In this document: positions 15,444-24,127 of the stretch, piece after piece
Layout of the letters: the number at the start of each line of letters is the position of its first letter
Numbering within the stretch: position 1 is the first letter of the stretch
Assembly (NCBI RefSeq): GCF_004010055.1
Contig: NZ_RQVT01000063.1
Coordinates: 1 to 49,268 of the forward strand
DNA length: 49,268 nt
Source of the DNA: Psychroflexus aestuariivivens
GTDB taxonomy: Bacteria > Bacteroidota > Bacteroidia > Flavobacteriales > Flavobacteriaceae
Reading direction: 5' to 3'
Made by a program: the position numbers and the translations under genes
The notes under the pieces: model-generated
The model's input: only the letters and a program-made list of their open reading frames with translations
What the model was told of the DNA's origin: nothing
Database searches by the model: none

Positions 15444-16469
15444 TTATTTTTTCAGCAATTGCTTAACGGTTTTGCCTTTCTCAGTTTCAATTTGAATGAA
15501 ATACAAACCAGAATTCAAATTTTGAATATTTATTTTGTCAAAATTATGTTCAATTTTAGAAATTTTCTTTCCAGCAGAATCAAAGATTTTCACCTTTTGA
15601 ATTTGAAGATTGGCGGTATTTGCCAAACTGAAATAATCTACAGCTGGATTCGGATATAAACTGATGTTTTGAAGATTTTTGAATTCTTCTGAAGTTAAAT
15701 TATTTGGCGTTAACCTTAAGACCAAACCTTCCTGAGGGTGGCCATTTAGTCCAGTAATGTTAGATTCAAAATCTGTAACAATGTTTGGTGAATCTGGATT
15801 TCCAGAAAGTATAATTCCACCTTCTTCTGAAACATCTTCAAAAGACGCAGCCACAATTGGGCCGGTTAAACCATCACTTGACGGGCTATATGTGAATGGA
15901 GAATTAGTAGATGAGTCTCCAAATCTAACTTCAAAAGAATTATCTGATTCATATAGCCAAACTTGTGCATTGGCATAATCGTTATTGGTTTCATTAAATA
16001 ATATTTCGAGAAGAAAGCCCAAATTTTTCCATTCAATTTTACAAATTTGACTCCCAGTTTGGCCTTCATGTGTAAAAGAAATTGTCGATTGAGAATTATT
16101 TAAATTTTCAATTAAAGAATCTGGGGGACCAGTGTCTCCTGTATAACCGCGATCTACGACAAAACTACCATAACCTGCCAATACAATATTCTGATCACCT
16201 TGGTCGTTTGGATTGTTGATTAAAAAAGTTACAGATCCTATGTCTTCTGAAGTGTAAAACGTGTTTATATCTTCGCCAAACATATTGAAATCAAACCCAA
16301 TTGGAATGTTTAAGTTAGGTGCCATCCAAGCTTGAGAACTTGTTATGACAGTTGGATTAACTAAATCGTTATACGGCTCATTATCAACTTCTAAGTTGTA
16401 AGGAGCGTTTTGGCTTTGCAAACATAAAACACCAAAACACAAAATAAGAGTGAGGTAAATTCTTTTCAT
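15444..16469 (-). CDS. T9SS type A sorting domain-containing secreted protein
   Basis: 341 residues. A signal peptide (MKRIYLTLILCFGVLCLQSQ) is followed by about 240 residues of Asn/Ser/Asp-rich, probably beta-rich sequence with no enzyme motif I recognise. The last 75 residues form a clear T9SS type A tail: LYPNPAVDYFSLANT, VKIFDSAGKKI, LNSGLYFIQIET, and a basic end (KQLLKK). The protein is probably exported through the outer membrane and attached to the surface or released. It is a single-gene unit with its own -7 box and terminator. The passenger function is unknown. Confidence 0.85.
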   Translation of the reverse strand: MKRIYLTLILCFGVLCLQSQNAPYNLEVDNEPYNDLVNPTVITSSQAWMAPNLNIPIGFDFNMFGEDINTFYTSEDIGSVTFLINNPNDQGDQNIVLAGYGSFVVDRGYTGDTGPPDSLIENLNNSQSTISFTHEGQTGSQICKIEWKNLGFLLEILFNETNNDYANAQVWLYESDNSFEVRFGDSSTNSPFTYSPSSDGLTGPIVAASFEDVSEEGGIILSGNPDSPNIVTDFESNITGLNGHPQEGLVLRLTPNNLTSEEFKNLQNISLYPNPAVDYFSLANTANLQIQKVKIFDSAGKKISKIEHNFDKINIQNLNSGLYFIQIETEKGKTVKQLLKK

Positions 16470-16487
16470 AATTAATTAGATTTTGGA

Positions 16488-16495
16488 CAAATTTA
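16488..16495 (-). promoter_or_regulatory. -7 box of the T9SS cargo gene
   Basis: Minus-strand TAAATTTG fits TAnnTTTG, 19 bases before the ATG at 16469. Confidence 0.5.
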
Positions 16496-16537
16496 AGTAT
16501 AATATTTTAATCCAGACTCGATTTTTTAAACACAAAA

Positions 16538-16563
16538 AAAGCTTGAGCATACACCCAAGCTTT
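16538..16563 (-). terminator. Terminator of the acyl-CoA dehydrogenase gene
   Basis: AAAGCTTG (16538-16545) and CAAGCTTT (16556-16563) pair around a 10-base loop. On the minus strand the stem is followed by a run of T, 22 bases after the gene's stop at 16585. Confidence 0.8.
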
Positions 16564-16584
16564 GAAATAATATTTAGTCAAAAA

Positions 16585-17727
16585 TTAGTCTGCTAAAATT
16601 GTTCTTGAAATCACTATTTTTTGGATTTCTGAAGTGCCTTCATAGATTTGTGTAATCTTAGCATCTCTCATCAATCGCTCAACATGATATTCTTTCACAT
16701 AACCATTTCCACCATGAATTTGAACCGCCTCAACAGCAACATCCATCGCAACTTGTGACGCATATAGTTTTGCCATCGCGCCGGATAAATCGTAGTTTTC
16801 ACCATTATCTTTATCACAAGCGGCTTTCATAACCATATGTCTAGCTGCTTCAATACTTGTATGCATATCAGCTAATTTGAAAGCAATAGCTTGGTGGTTT
16901 TTGATTTCCGTACCAAATGCTTTTCTGATTTTAGAATATTCTTTAGCTAATTCATAGGCGCCAGCAGCAATTCCCAAAGCTTGGGCAGCAATACCAATCC
17001 TACCACCAGAAAGGGTTTTCATCGCAAATTTGAAACCAAATCCATCTTCACCAATTCGGTTTTCTTTAGGAACTTTTACGTCATTGAAAGTTAAAGAATG
17101 CGTATCGCTTCCACGAATTCCCATTTTTTGTTCTTTCGGTCCAATTTCAAAACCTTCCATGCCTTTTTCTAAAATAAAAGCATTGATTCCACGATGTTTT
17201 TTTGATTTATCGGTATGTGCAATTACTAAGTAAATATCGGCAGAATTTCCATTTGTAATCCAGTTTTTAGTGCCGTTGATCACATAGTGGTCGCCTTTAT
17301 CTATTGCAGTCGTTTTCTGCGAAGTAGCATCGCTTCCTGCTTCTGGTTCACTTAAACAAAATGCACCCAATTTTTCTCCTGTTGTCAATTTAGACAAATA
17401 CTTTTCTTTTTGCTCTTGAGAGCCATAAGTATCTAATCCCCAGCAAACCAAAGAATTGTTAACAGAGACAACCACAGATGCTGACGCATCAATTTTAGAT
17501 AATTCTTCCATCGCCAAAACATAGGAAACTGTGTCCATTCCGCCGCCACCAAATTCTGGTGAAGCCATCATGCCAAGAAAACCAAGCTCTCCTAACTTTT
17601 TCACTTGCTCTTTTGGAAATTCTTGCTTTTCATCCCGTTCTATAACACCCGGCTTTAGCTCATTATTGGCAAAATCTCTAGCCGCTTGGCGTATCATTTC
17701 GTGTTCTTCTGTCAACTTAAAATCCAT
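16585..17727 (-). CDS. Acyl-CoA dehydrogenase, short/branched-chain type
   Basis: 380 residues, the standard length for homotetrameric acyl-CoA dehydrogenases. Motifs include GAFCLSEPEAGSDA, FAD-binding YVINGTKNWITNG, and VQIHGGNGYVKEY. The catalytic base is the Glu in IYEGTSEIQ near residue 363, the position used by butyryl-CoA and related dehydrogenases. It oxidises acyl-CoA to trans-2-enoyl-CoA and passes electrons to ETF. Chain-length preference cannot be fixed by eye; short-chain or branched-chain acyl-CoA is most likely. It is a single-gene unit, divergent from anmK. Confidence 0.93.
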   Translation of the reverse strand: MDFKLTEEHEMIRQAARDFANNELKPGVIERDEKQEFPKEQVKKLGELGFLGMMASPEFGGGGMDTVSYVLAMEELSKIDASASVVVSVNNSLVCWGLDTYGSQEQKEKYLSKLTTGEKLGAFCLSEPEAGSDATSQKTTAIDKGDHYVINGTKNWITNGNSADIYLVIAHTDKSKKHRGINAFILEKGMEGFEIGPKEQKMGIRGSDTHSLTFNDVKVPKENRIGEDGFGFKFAMKTLSGGRIGIAAQALGIAAGAYELAKEYSKIRKAFGTEIKNHQAIAFKLADMHTSIEAARHMVMKAACDKDNGENYDLSGAMAKLYASQVAMDVAVEAVQIHGGNGYVKEYHVERLMRDAKITQIYEGTSEIQKIVISRTILAD

Positions 17728-17762
17728 ATTATAGTAGTTTCAGATTTATTAAAATTTTGCTA

Positions 17763-17770
17763 CAAATATA
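17763..17770 (-). promoter_or_regulatory. -7 box of the acyl-CoA dehydrogenase gene
   Basis: Minus-strand TATATTTG, an exact TAnnTTTG match, lies 36 bases before the ATG at 17727 in the divergent gap shared with anmK. Confidence 0.5.
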
Positions 17771-17879
17771 AGGCTTAGCTAAATATTTCTCAGTCTTTGA
17801 TGTGATAATTTAAGATTTGTGTAAAAGAATACTTCAATTTTTTTTTGCATTAATTCATTATTCTTATCAATCATGGAGC

Positions 17880-17907
17880 TTGAAATTTCAATTTTACCGT
17901 ATTTTTG
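17880..17907 (+). promoter_or_regulatory. anmK promoter
   Basis: TATTTTTG (17900-17907) matches the -7 consensus, with TTG at 17880-17882 a 17-base spacer upstream. The ATG at 17922 follows 15 bases later. This rules out the longer in-frame reading from 17817, which begins upstream of the promoter. Confidence 0.55.
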
Positions 17908-17921
17908 ATAGAAAAATTAAA

Positions 17922-18974
17922 ATGCAATCCTATAATGTGATTGGTGTAATGTCGGGAACTTCTCTGGATGGAGTCGATTTAGTTTATGCCGAATTTACTA
18001 AAAATGAAACTTGGAATTATCAAATTATTCATGCGGAAACCCTTCCTTATACAGATGTTTGGAAAAATAAACTTCATTCAGCTCACCGATATAATGAATT
18101 TGATTTAAAACAAGTCAATGAACATTACACAGTTTATTTAAGTGATTTTATTCAAAGTTTTATTGAAAAATATAATATAAATAAACTTGATTTTGTTGCT
18201 TCTCACGGTCATACTATTTTGCATGAGCCAGAATTGGGACAAACTTTGCAAATCGGTAATTTACCAAAAATTTCAAAATTGTTAGGGCAAACTGTCGTTT
18301 GTGATTTTCGTGTAGGCGATGTGGCTTTAGGTGGTCAGGGTGCGCCGCTTGTGCCAATTGGTGACGAGCTTTTGTTTTCTGAATACGATTATTGTTTGAA
18401 TTTGGGTGGATTCGCCAATTTGTCTTTCAAAAGAAATTCCGAAAGGCTTGCCTACGATATTTGCCCAGTGAATAAAATATTAAATTTCTACGCCGAAAAA
18501 CTTGGCTTTGAATACGATGAAGGAGGAGCAATCGCCAGAAATTCAAAAATTGATGAAGACTTATTAGCACAGCTGAATCAGATTCAGTTTTACAAAAAAC
18601 AACCTCCAAAATCACTTGGAACAGAATGGCTGGAAGCCAACTTTTTTCCAATTTTGGAACAATATAATTTGAAGCCAGAAAAAATCATTGCAACATGTAC
18701 CAAACATTTCGCCATGCAAATTGCTTCTCAGTTTGAATGGAATTCCAAAGTTCTTGTGACTGGCGGTGGAGCATTCAATTCTTATTTAATTTCAGAAATT
18801 GAAAAATTATCAGATTCAAAATTAATTATTCCCGAATCTCAATTGGTAAATTACAAGGAAGCTTTGATTTTCGCTTTTTTGGGAATTCTGAGAATCCGTA
18901 ATGAGATTAACGTTTTAGCTTCGGTAACAGGTGTGAAAAAAAACCATAGTTCCGGGAGAGTTTTTCGCGCTTAA
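17922..18974 (+). CDS. anmK: Anhydro-N-acetylmuramic acid kinase
   Basis: 350 residues from the ATG at 17922. The N-terminus GVMSGTSLDGVD (8-19) is the phosphate-binding signature of AnmK. ASHGHTILHEPELGQTLQIG, CDFRVGDVALGGQGAPLVP, LNLGGFANLS and VTGGGAFNSYL match the ASKHA-fold kinase throughout. The enzyme phosphorylates and hydrates 1,6-anhydroMurNAc to MurNAc-6-phosphate in cell-wall recycling. The 35 residues available upstream are not family-like and begin before the promoter, so they are left out. No other recycling gene is adjacent. Confidence 0.93.
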   Translation: MQSYNVIGVMSGTSLDGVDLVYAEFTKNETWNYQIIHAETLPYTDVWKNKLHSAHRYNEFDLKQVNEHYTVYLSDFIQSFIEKYNINKLDFVASHGHTILHEPELGQTLQIGNLPKISKLLGQTVVCDFRVGDVALGGQGAPLVPIGDELLFSEYDYCLNLGGFANLSFKRNSERLAYDICPVNKILNFYAEKLGFEYDEGGAIARNSKIDEDLLAQLNQIQFYKKQPPKSLGTEWLEANFFPILEQYNLKPEKIIATCTKHFAMQIASQFEWNSKVLVTGGGAFNSYLISEIEKLSDSKLIIPESQLVNYKEALIFAFLGILRIRNEINVLASVTGVKKNHSSGRVFRA

Positions 18975-19035
18975 AAATTATTCAAAACCCTCTTTTTTTT
19001 ATAATGAATTGTTAAAGATAACGCATTCTATTCTC

Positions 19036-19043
19036 TATATTTG
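19036..19043 (+). promoter_or_regulatory. -7 box of the amino-acid dehydrogenase/nhaD operon
   Basis: TATATTTG is an exact TAnnTTTG match, 32 bases before the ATG at 19076. A TTG lies at 19009-19011, at a longer spacing than usual. A GTG at 19043 in the same frame is inside the box and so is not the start. Confidence 0.55.
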
Positions 19044-19075
19044 TGGCAAATTTTGAATTTATTAAAGTTATTAGA

Positions 19076-20302
19076 ATGAAAGAATTACTGAATAAATACG
19101 AAGAAAAATCACCAGAAATAGTTTTTCACTGGAAGGATTCTGAAACTGATGCTGAAGGCTGGACTGTAATCAACTCTTTACGAGGTGGTGCAGCTGGTGG
19201 CGGAACCAGAATGAGAAAAGGCCTAAATGAAAATGAAGTTATGTCTTTGGCTAAAACGATGGAAATAAAATTTACTGTTTCCGGACCGGCCATTGGCGGG
19301 GCAAAGTCGGGCATTAACTTCGACCCTAAAGATCCAAGAAAACAAGCAGTTTTGGAACGTTGGTACAAAGCGGTTTCTCCTTTACTGAAAAGTTACTACG
19401 GAACTGGTGGCGATTTGAATGTAGATGAAATTCATGAAGTCATTCCTATTACAGAAAGTTGTGGAGTTTGGCATCCCCAAGAAGGTGTTTTTAACGGTCA
19501 CTTTAAACCTACAGAAGCTGACAAAATCAATAGAATAGGTCAGTTGAGACACGGTGTTATAAAAGTGATTGAAAACAAAGATTATACGCCAGACTTGTTG
19601 CGTAAATTCACTGTAGCAGATATGATTACTGGTTTTGGTGTGGCAGAATCGGTGAAGCATTTTTACAATATTTATGGTGGCAATGTTGAAGGTAAAAAAG
19701 CCATTGTTCAGGGATTTGGTAATGTAGGTTCCGCAGCCGCGTATTATTTGGCACAAATGGGCGCTAAAGTTGTTGGGATTTTGGATAAAGATGGCGGTTT
19801 GATCAATGAAAATGGGTTTACTTTTGAAGAAATCAAAGAATTATTTTTGAACAAAGACGGCAATACTTTGCGTTCACCAAATATGATCAATTTTGAAGAA
19901 GCTAACGAAAAGTTTTGGAATTTAGGCGCTGAAATTTTTGCACCGTGCGCAGCATCAAGATTAATTCAAAAAGACCAGATAGATGCTTTGGTAAATAATG
20001 GTTTAGAGGTGATTTCAAGTGGAGCAAATGTTCCGTTTGCTGACAAAGAAATTTTCTTCGGTCCAATTATGGAATACGCCGATAGTAAAGTGAGCGTGAT
20101 TCCAGATTTTATTGCAAACTGCGGCATGGCAAGAGTTTTCGCCTATTTTATGGAACGCAAAATTCAAATGACAGACGAAGCTATTTTCAATGACATTTCA
20201 ATTACTATCAAAAACGCAATCCAGAATACATTTGAAAATAATAACGATACAAAAAATATCAGCCGTACTGCTTTTGAAATTGCTCTAAAACAGTTGGTGT
20301 AA
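19076..20302 (+). CDS. Glu/Leu/Phe/Val dehydrogenase family protein
   Basis: 408 residues from MKELLNKYEEK. GPAIGGAKSGINFDP carries the catalytic-region Lys77. The dinucleotide-binding GFGNVGSAAAYYLAQMGAKVVGILD begins near residue 212, and PDFIANCGMARVF matches the C-terminal part. The family deaminates L-amino acids to 2-oxoacids with NAD(P)+. The compact 408-residue length and GGGTRMRKG segment resemble leucine/valine-type and short glutamate dehydrogenases; specificity is unresolved. It is followed after 14 bases by nhaD, so the two are almost certainly co-transcribed. It would feed the 2-oxoacid dehydrogenase encoded at 28-32 kb if branched-chain amino acids are the substrate. Confidence 0.88.
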   Translation: MKELLNKYEEKSPEIVFHWKDSETDAEGWTVINSLRGGAAGGGTRMRKGLNENEVMSLAKTMEIKFTVSGPAIGGAKSGINFDPKDPRKQAVLERWYKAVSPLLKSYYGTGGDLNVDEIHEVIPITESCGVWHPQEGVFNGHFKPTEADKINRIGQLRHGVIKVIENKDYTPDLLRKFTVADMITGFGVAESVKHFYNIYGGNVEGKKAIVQGFGNVGSAAAYYLAQMGAKVVGILDKDGGLINENGFTFEEIKELFLNKDGNTLRSPNMINFEEANEKFWNLGAEIFAPCAASRLIQKDQIDALVNNGLEVISSGANVPFADKEIFFGPIMEYADSKVSVIPDFIANCGMARVFAYFMERKIQMTDEAIFNDISITIKNAIQNTFENNNDTKNISRTAFEIALKQLV

Positions 20303-20316
20303 TACATACATAAAAA

Positions 20317-21696
20317 ATGGTTTCAATAATCATTATAATTTTTGTGATTGGCTATTTAGGCATCACATTAGAACATCCTTTAAAGTTAGATAAAGCTGTG
20401 CCTGCATTGTTAATGGGAACAACAATGTGGGCATTTTTAGCTATTGGTTTTAATGCTGGCTGGTTCAATATCGTAGATAGTCATGGACATGTCTTTGGTT
20501 TTTTTCTAGATGATGAAGAAGCAATTGCAGAAGGTTTCAAAAGTAATTTGATTCATCATTTTAGCAGTATTGGCGAGATTTTATTTTTCTTAATCGGTGC
20601 AATGACAATTGTTGAAATTATTGATTTACATCGTGGTTTTGGAATTATTAAAAACGCAATTACTACCAAAAGTAAAAAACGATTACTCTGGACTTTGGGG
20701 ATTTTAGCTTTCGTACTTTCTGCAATTATCGATAACCTAACGGCTACAATTATCTTGATTACTTTATTAAGAAAAATTTTAGCTAGAAGAAATTACAGAA
20801 TTTGGTATGCTGCCATGATTATTATAGCAGCCAATGCTGGTGGCGCTTGGTCACCAATTGGAGACGTTACAACTACCATGCTTTGGATTGGCGGAAAAGT
20901 GACCGCCGTTGGACTATCAGAATATTTAATTGTTCCTTCTCTATTTTGTTTTATTGTTCCGTTTCTAATTGCTTCTAATATGAAACCGTTTCGGGGGAAA
21001 GCAATTCGTAAGGAATTAATTGTTGATGAAGAAGCCGAAAGATTATTGAGTAGTAAAACGATGCTTTATGTTGGCTTAGCTGCGATAGTTTTTGTGCCAA
21101 TTTTCAAAGGAATTACAGGCTTGCCTCCATACTTGGGCATGATGTTTAGTTTGGGCGTGGTTTGGTTGGTTTCTGAATACGTTCGACCAGAAAAAAACTT
21201 GCCTAAAAATCAAAAGTATCGCTATTCAACACATAGAGCACTTTCTAAAATTGAATTTTCTAGTATTTTGTTTTTCTTAGGAATTCTACTTTCTGTTGCG
21301 GCTTTGGAAAGTTTAGTTTATGGCAGTATCAATGGTCAAGAGGTTGGCACTTTACGTTATGCTGCGGAATCATTATCGCAAACCATACCCAATATGGATT
21401 TGGTGATTTTGTTATTAGGAGCTTTGTCTTCTTTAATCGACAATGTGCCGATGGTTGCTGCTACAATGGGAATGTACGATTTTCCAACAGACAGTCCAAT
21501 CTGGCATTTTATAGCTTATTCTGCGGGAACAGGAGGGAGTTTGTTAGTAATTGGTTCTGCGGCTGGAGTTGCGGCTATGGGCATGGAAAAAATCGATTTT
21601 ATTTGGTATTTCAAGAAAATTGCTTGGATTGCTCTTACTGGATTTCTAGCTGGCGCAGCTGTCTTTATTGTTATAGAAAAATATTTTTATGCATAG
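20317..21696 (+). CDS. nhaD: Na+/H+ antiporter NhaD
   Basis: 459 residues, mostly hydrophobic, with roughly 11-13 membrane segments. ALLMGTTMWAFLAIG, LSAIIDNLTATIILITLL, AANAGGAWSPIGDVTTTMLW and SSLIDNVPMVAATMGMY are hallmark NhaD/ion-transporter-superfamily motifs, with Asp-Asn pairs on the broken helices. The protein expels Na+ in exchange for protons at the inner membrane. It is translationally close to the amino-acid dehydrogenase gene upstream. With the nqr operon at 41-47 kb it supports a sodium cycle. Confidence 0.93.
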   Translation: MVSIIIIIFVIGYLGITLEHPLKLDKAVPALLMGTTMWAFLAIGFNAGWFNIVDSHGHVFGFFLDDEEAIAEGFKSNLIHHFSSIGEILFFLIGAMTIVEIIDLHRGFGIIKNAITTKSKKRLLWTLGILAFVLSAIIDNLTATIILITLLRKILARRNYRIWYAAMIIIAANAGGAWSPIGDVTTTMLWIGGKVTAVGLSEYLIVPSLFCFIVPFLIASNMKPFRGKAIRKELIVDEEAERLLSSKTMLYVGLAAIVFVPIFKGITGLPPYLGMMFSLGVVWLVSEYVRPEKNLPKNQKYRYSTHRALSKIEFSSILFFLGILLSVAALESLVYGSINGQEVGTLRYAAESLSQTIPNMDLVILLLGALSSLIDNVPMVAATMGMYDFPTDSPIWHFIAYSAGTGGSLLVIGSAAGVAAMGMEKIDFIWYFKKIAWIALTGFLAGAAVFIVIEKYFYA

Positions 21697-21716
21697 ATTA
21701 TAAATTTGAAACAAAT

Positions 21717-21756
21717 AAAAAGCGGCAAAATTCATATTTGAATTTTGCCGCTTTTT
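21717..21756. terminator. Strong bidirectional terminator between nhaD and the DUF3050 gene
   Basis: An 18-bp perfect stem (21717-21734 with 21739-21756) with a 4-base loop runs from AAAAAGCGGC to GCCGCTTTTT, so it gives a U-run on both strands. It serves the convergent genes nhaD (ends 21696) and the DUF3050 gene (ends 21785). Confidence 0.95.
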
Positions 21757-21784
21757 ATTTTAGTGTAGATATGATATTTAAAAG

Positions 21785-22567
21785 CTAAGCAATCGCCTTG
21801 AAATAATTTACTTCTTTAGCAATACCATTCCAAAGTTGTTGTCTTTTTTCTAAAGCTTCTTTAGAACATTCTAGGGCTTCTTGCCACTTTATTTCATCTT
21901 CGCCACATAATTCAGAAATAAGTTCTAGCGCCATTGGCCCATGTTCATCGCCATCTAATTCAATATGTCTATCGAAATAATATTTGAACAAACTCAAATC
22001 CTCTTCTGGAAATCTCTGTTGAATTTCATTAATAATAGAAGTGAACATATCCGGAATCAATTCTTCGCGACCAAACGTAAACGCAGCGGCAATTTTGTGT
22101 AATTTTCCTTCTTTAATAGTGTTGAAAGTGAATATTAAAAAAGATTTTACTGTTTCGGGTAAATCACTTGTTGCAATAACTAAAAAAATATCTGTACCGT
22201 GTTTTATTTGTTCCATAAAAGTATGGACAGGTTCAGTATTGGCATTGGCTTTTTGCATCGCGTCCAAATACATTTCAAAATGACTTTGGCGTTCGCCGTT
22301 CATATTGATATCTGTTTCTTCAGCTAAAACAATTTCGTTAATCAAATACCGATGCTTGGCATTGCCAACAGGAAACCAAGGAGCAGAGGTTCGTGTCAAT
22401 TCATACTGAAGCGATTTTAATAAGGACATAAAATCCCAAACTGCAAAAACGTGATGTTGCATGAAAATCTTCAAATCTTGCGGACTTTCTATGCTTTTAT
22501 ATAAATTGTGTTCTATGAGTTGATTTCGTTGCGATTTTAGTTCAGATTGAATTTGTTCGATATTCAT
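21785..22567 (-). CDS. DUF3050 domain protein
   Basis: 260 residues of helical sequence matching the DUF3050 family, which looks like a heme-oxygenase-type helical bundle. FMQHHVFAVWDFMSLLKSLQ near residues 35-55, the ILAEET-like LINEIVLAEETD, and the C-terminal YYFDRHIELDGDEHGPMA carry conserved His, Glu and Asp residues that could bind a metal or haem. No signal peptide is seen, so it is probably cytoplasmic. No reaction is established for the family. It is a single-gene unit between two terminators. Confidence 0.85.
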   Translation of the reverse strand: MNIEQIQSELKSQRNQLIEHNLYKSIESPQDLKIFMQHHVFAVWDFMSLLKSLQYELTRTSAPWFPVGNAKHRYLINEIVLAEETDINMNGERQSHFEMYLDAMQKANANTEPVHTFMEQIKHGTDIFLVIATSDLPETVKSFLIFTFNTIKEGKLHKIAAAFTFGREELIPDMFTSIINEIQQRFPEEDLSLFKYYFDRHIELDGDEHGPMALELISELCGEDEIKWQEALECSKEALEKRQQLWNGIAKEVNYFKAIA

Positions 22568-22602
22568 TTAAATAATTTTTATATAGACAAAATTACAATA
22601 AA

Positions 22603-22635
22603 AAAACCGTGGTTCTAAGTGAAAACCACGGTTTT
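22603..22635 (-). terminator. Terminator of the glutaryl-CoA dehydrogenase gene
   Basis: AAAACCGTGGTT (22603-22614) and AACCACGGTTTT (22624-22635) form a 12-bp stem with a 9-base loop and U-runs on both sides. It follows the minus-strand gene that ends at 22664 and precedes the DUF3050 start at 22567. Confidence 0.92.
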
Positions 22636-22663
22636 AAACTGTTTTTAATAAAAATCAAATACT

Positions 22664-23842
22664 TTATTTGAAAGCAGAAATTCCTGTTATATCTAGACCA
22701 GTAATCAATAAATGAATATCGTGGGTGCCTTCGTAAGTTATTACACTTTCCAAATTCATCATATGGCGCATAATGCTGTATTCTCCAGTAATTCCCATTC
22801 CGCCTAGAATTTGTCTGGCTTCTCGCGCAATATTTATTGCCATATCCACATTATTTCTTTTCGCCATCGAAATTTGTGCAGAACTTGCTTTTCCTTCATT
22901 TTTAAGTTGACCCAAACGAAGTGCTAAAAGTTGTGCTTTGGTAATTTCAGTAATCATTTCAGCCAATTTCTTTTGTTGGAGTTGATAACCAGCAATTGGT
23001 TTTCCAAACTGAATGCGTTCTTTGGCGTAACGCAAAGCGGTATCATAACAATCCATAGCTGCGCCAATCGCGCCCCAAGCAATACCATATCTAGCAGAAT
23101 CTAAACAAGAAAGTGGAGCGCCAAGACCGCTTTTTCCAGTTAATAAATTATCCTTTGGCACTTTTACATCTTGGAAAATCAATTCGCCAGTGGCAGATGC
23201 ACGAAGCGACCATTTATTATGGGTTTCTGGGGTAGAAAAACCTTCCATCCCACGTTCTACTAAAAGCCCATGAATTCTGCCTTCTTCATTTTTTGCCCAA
23301 ACGACAGCAACATCACAAAACGGAGAGTTTGAAATCCACATTTTGGCGCCATTTAGTAAATAATGGTCGCCCTTATCTTTGAAATTGGTCACCATTCCGC
23401 TTGGATTTGAACCGTGGTCGGGTTCAGTTAAACCAAAAGATCCCATCATTTCACCAGAAGCTAATTTCGGCAAGAATTTTTTCTTTTGTGCTTCAGTGCC
23501 GTAAGCATAAATTGGAAACATAACTAAAGAAGATTGCACCGATGCTGTTGAGCGCACGCCACTATCACCGCGTTCAATTTCTTGCATAATCAATCCGTAA
23601 GAAATTTGATCGAGCCCAGCACCACCATATTCTTCAGGAATGTAAGGTCCAAAAGCACCGATTTCTGATAAACCTTTGATAATCGATTTTGGAAATTCAG
23701 CCTTCTGTGCTGCTTCTTCTATAATTGGGCTAACATCACGTTTTACCCAATCTCTAGCCGCTTGACGAATTAAACGATGTTCTTCAGTTAATAAATCGTC
23801 AATATTATAGTAATCTGGAGCCTGAAATGTATCTTGTTTCAT
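22664..23842 (-). CDS. gcdH: Acyl-CoA dehydrogenase, glutaryl-CoA dehydrogenase-like
   Basis: 392 residues, close to bacterial and human glutaryl-CoA dehydrogenase over its whole length: ASVQSSLVM, FGLTEPDHGSNP, LNGAKMWISNSP, SLRASATG, SARYGIAWG, LGGMGI and the active-site YEGTHDIH with catalytic Glu371. Arg97-Ser98 in SGVRST match the Arg-Ser pair that binds the second carboxylate of glutaryl-CoA. That supports oxidation plus decarboxylation to crotonyl-CoA in lysine/tryptophan breakdown rather than a simple acyl-CoA dehydrogenase. It is a single-gene unit with its own promoter, divergent from the crotonase gene. Confidence 0.88.
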   Translation of the reverse strand: MKQDTFQAPDYYNIDDLLTEEHRLIRQAARDWVKRDVSPIIEEAAQKAEFPKSIIKGLSEIGAFGPYIPEEYGGAGLDQISYGLIMQEIERGDSGVRSTASVQSSLVMFPIYAYGTEAQKKKFLPKLASGEMMGSFGLTEPDHGSNPSGMVTNFKDKGDHYLLNGAKMWISNSPFCDVAVVWAKNEEGRIHGLLVERGMEGFSTPETHNKWSLRASATGELIFQDVKVPKDNLLTGKSGLGAPLSCLDSARYGIAWGAIGAAMDCYDTALRYAKERIQFGKPIAGYQLQQKKLAEMITEITKAQLLALRLGQLKNEGKASSAQISMAKRNNVDMAINIAREARQILGGMGITGEYSIMRHMMNLESVITYEGTHDIHLLITGLDITGISAFK

Positions 23843-23893
23843 AGATCTTTTATTATTTTAAATTTTAATTAAAAAAAGCCTTTTAAGACATTA

Positions 23894-23924
23894 CAAATTT
23901 AATCATTAGATACTTCAACATCAA
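23894..23924 (-). promoter_or_regulatory. gcdH promoter
   Basis: On the minus strand, TTG (23924-23922), a 20-base spacer and TAAATTTG (23901-23894) fit the Bacteroidota -33/-7 pattern, 51 bases before the ATG at 23842. No CTAAC-type operator lies here, unlike the divergent promoter 150 bases away. Confidence 0.6.
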
Positions 23925-24059
23925 CTAAGGTTTGTTATATTTTTTTAAGATTTTGCAATAAAACCGACTTTTAATTGTTGAAAACTATCATTTATATGAA
24001 TATTCACTGTTTTGTTTTTAAAAATGATGATAATTTGATTCAGCTTCTAAACTGAAATC

Positions 24060-24090
24060 TTGTCTTTCAAGCTAACAATTGTTAGATTTG
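24060..24090 (+). promoter_or_regulatory. Crotonase/PaaY promoter with perfect palindromic operator
   Basis: TTG (24060-24062), a 20-base spacer and TAGATTTG (24083-24090) make a well-spaced Bacteroidota promoter. The perfect 14-base palindrome CTAACAATTGTTAG (24072-24085) overlaps the first three bases of the -7 box. The module CTAACAATTGTTAGATTTG matches the one before paaE at 17 of 19 positions, with the same phase relative to the -7 box. A shared repressor is the simplest reading. Confidence 0.78.
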
Positions 24091-24127
24091 GAGATTAAAT
24101 AATATGAACATTAAGAAATTAAATACG

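Noticed and set aside
15757-16069. Open frames on both strands inside the T9SS cargo gene
   Set aside because: They have no family resemblance and no promoter; they are shadows of the gene at 15444-16469.
17817-17921. 35-residue N-terminal extension of AnmK
   Set aside because: It begins before a good promoter (TTG at 17880, TATTTTTG at 17900) and precedes the conserved GVMSGTSLDG start.
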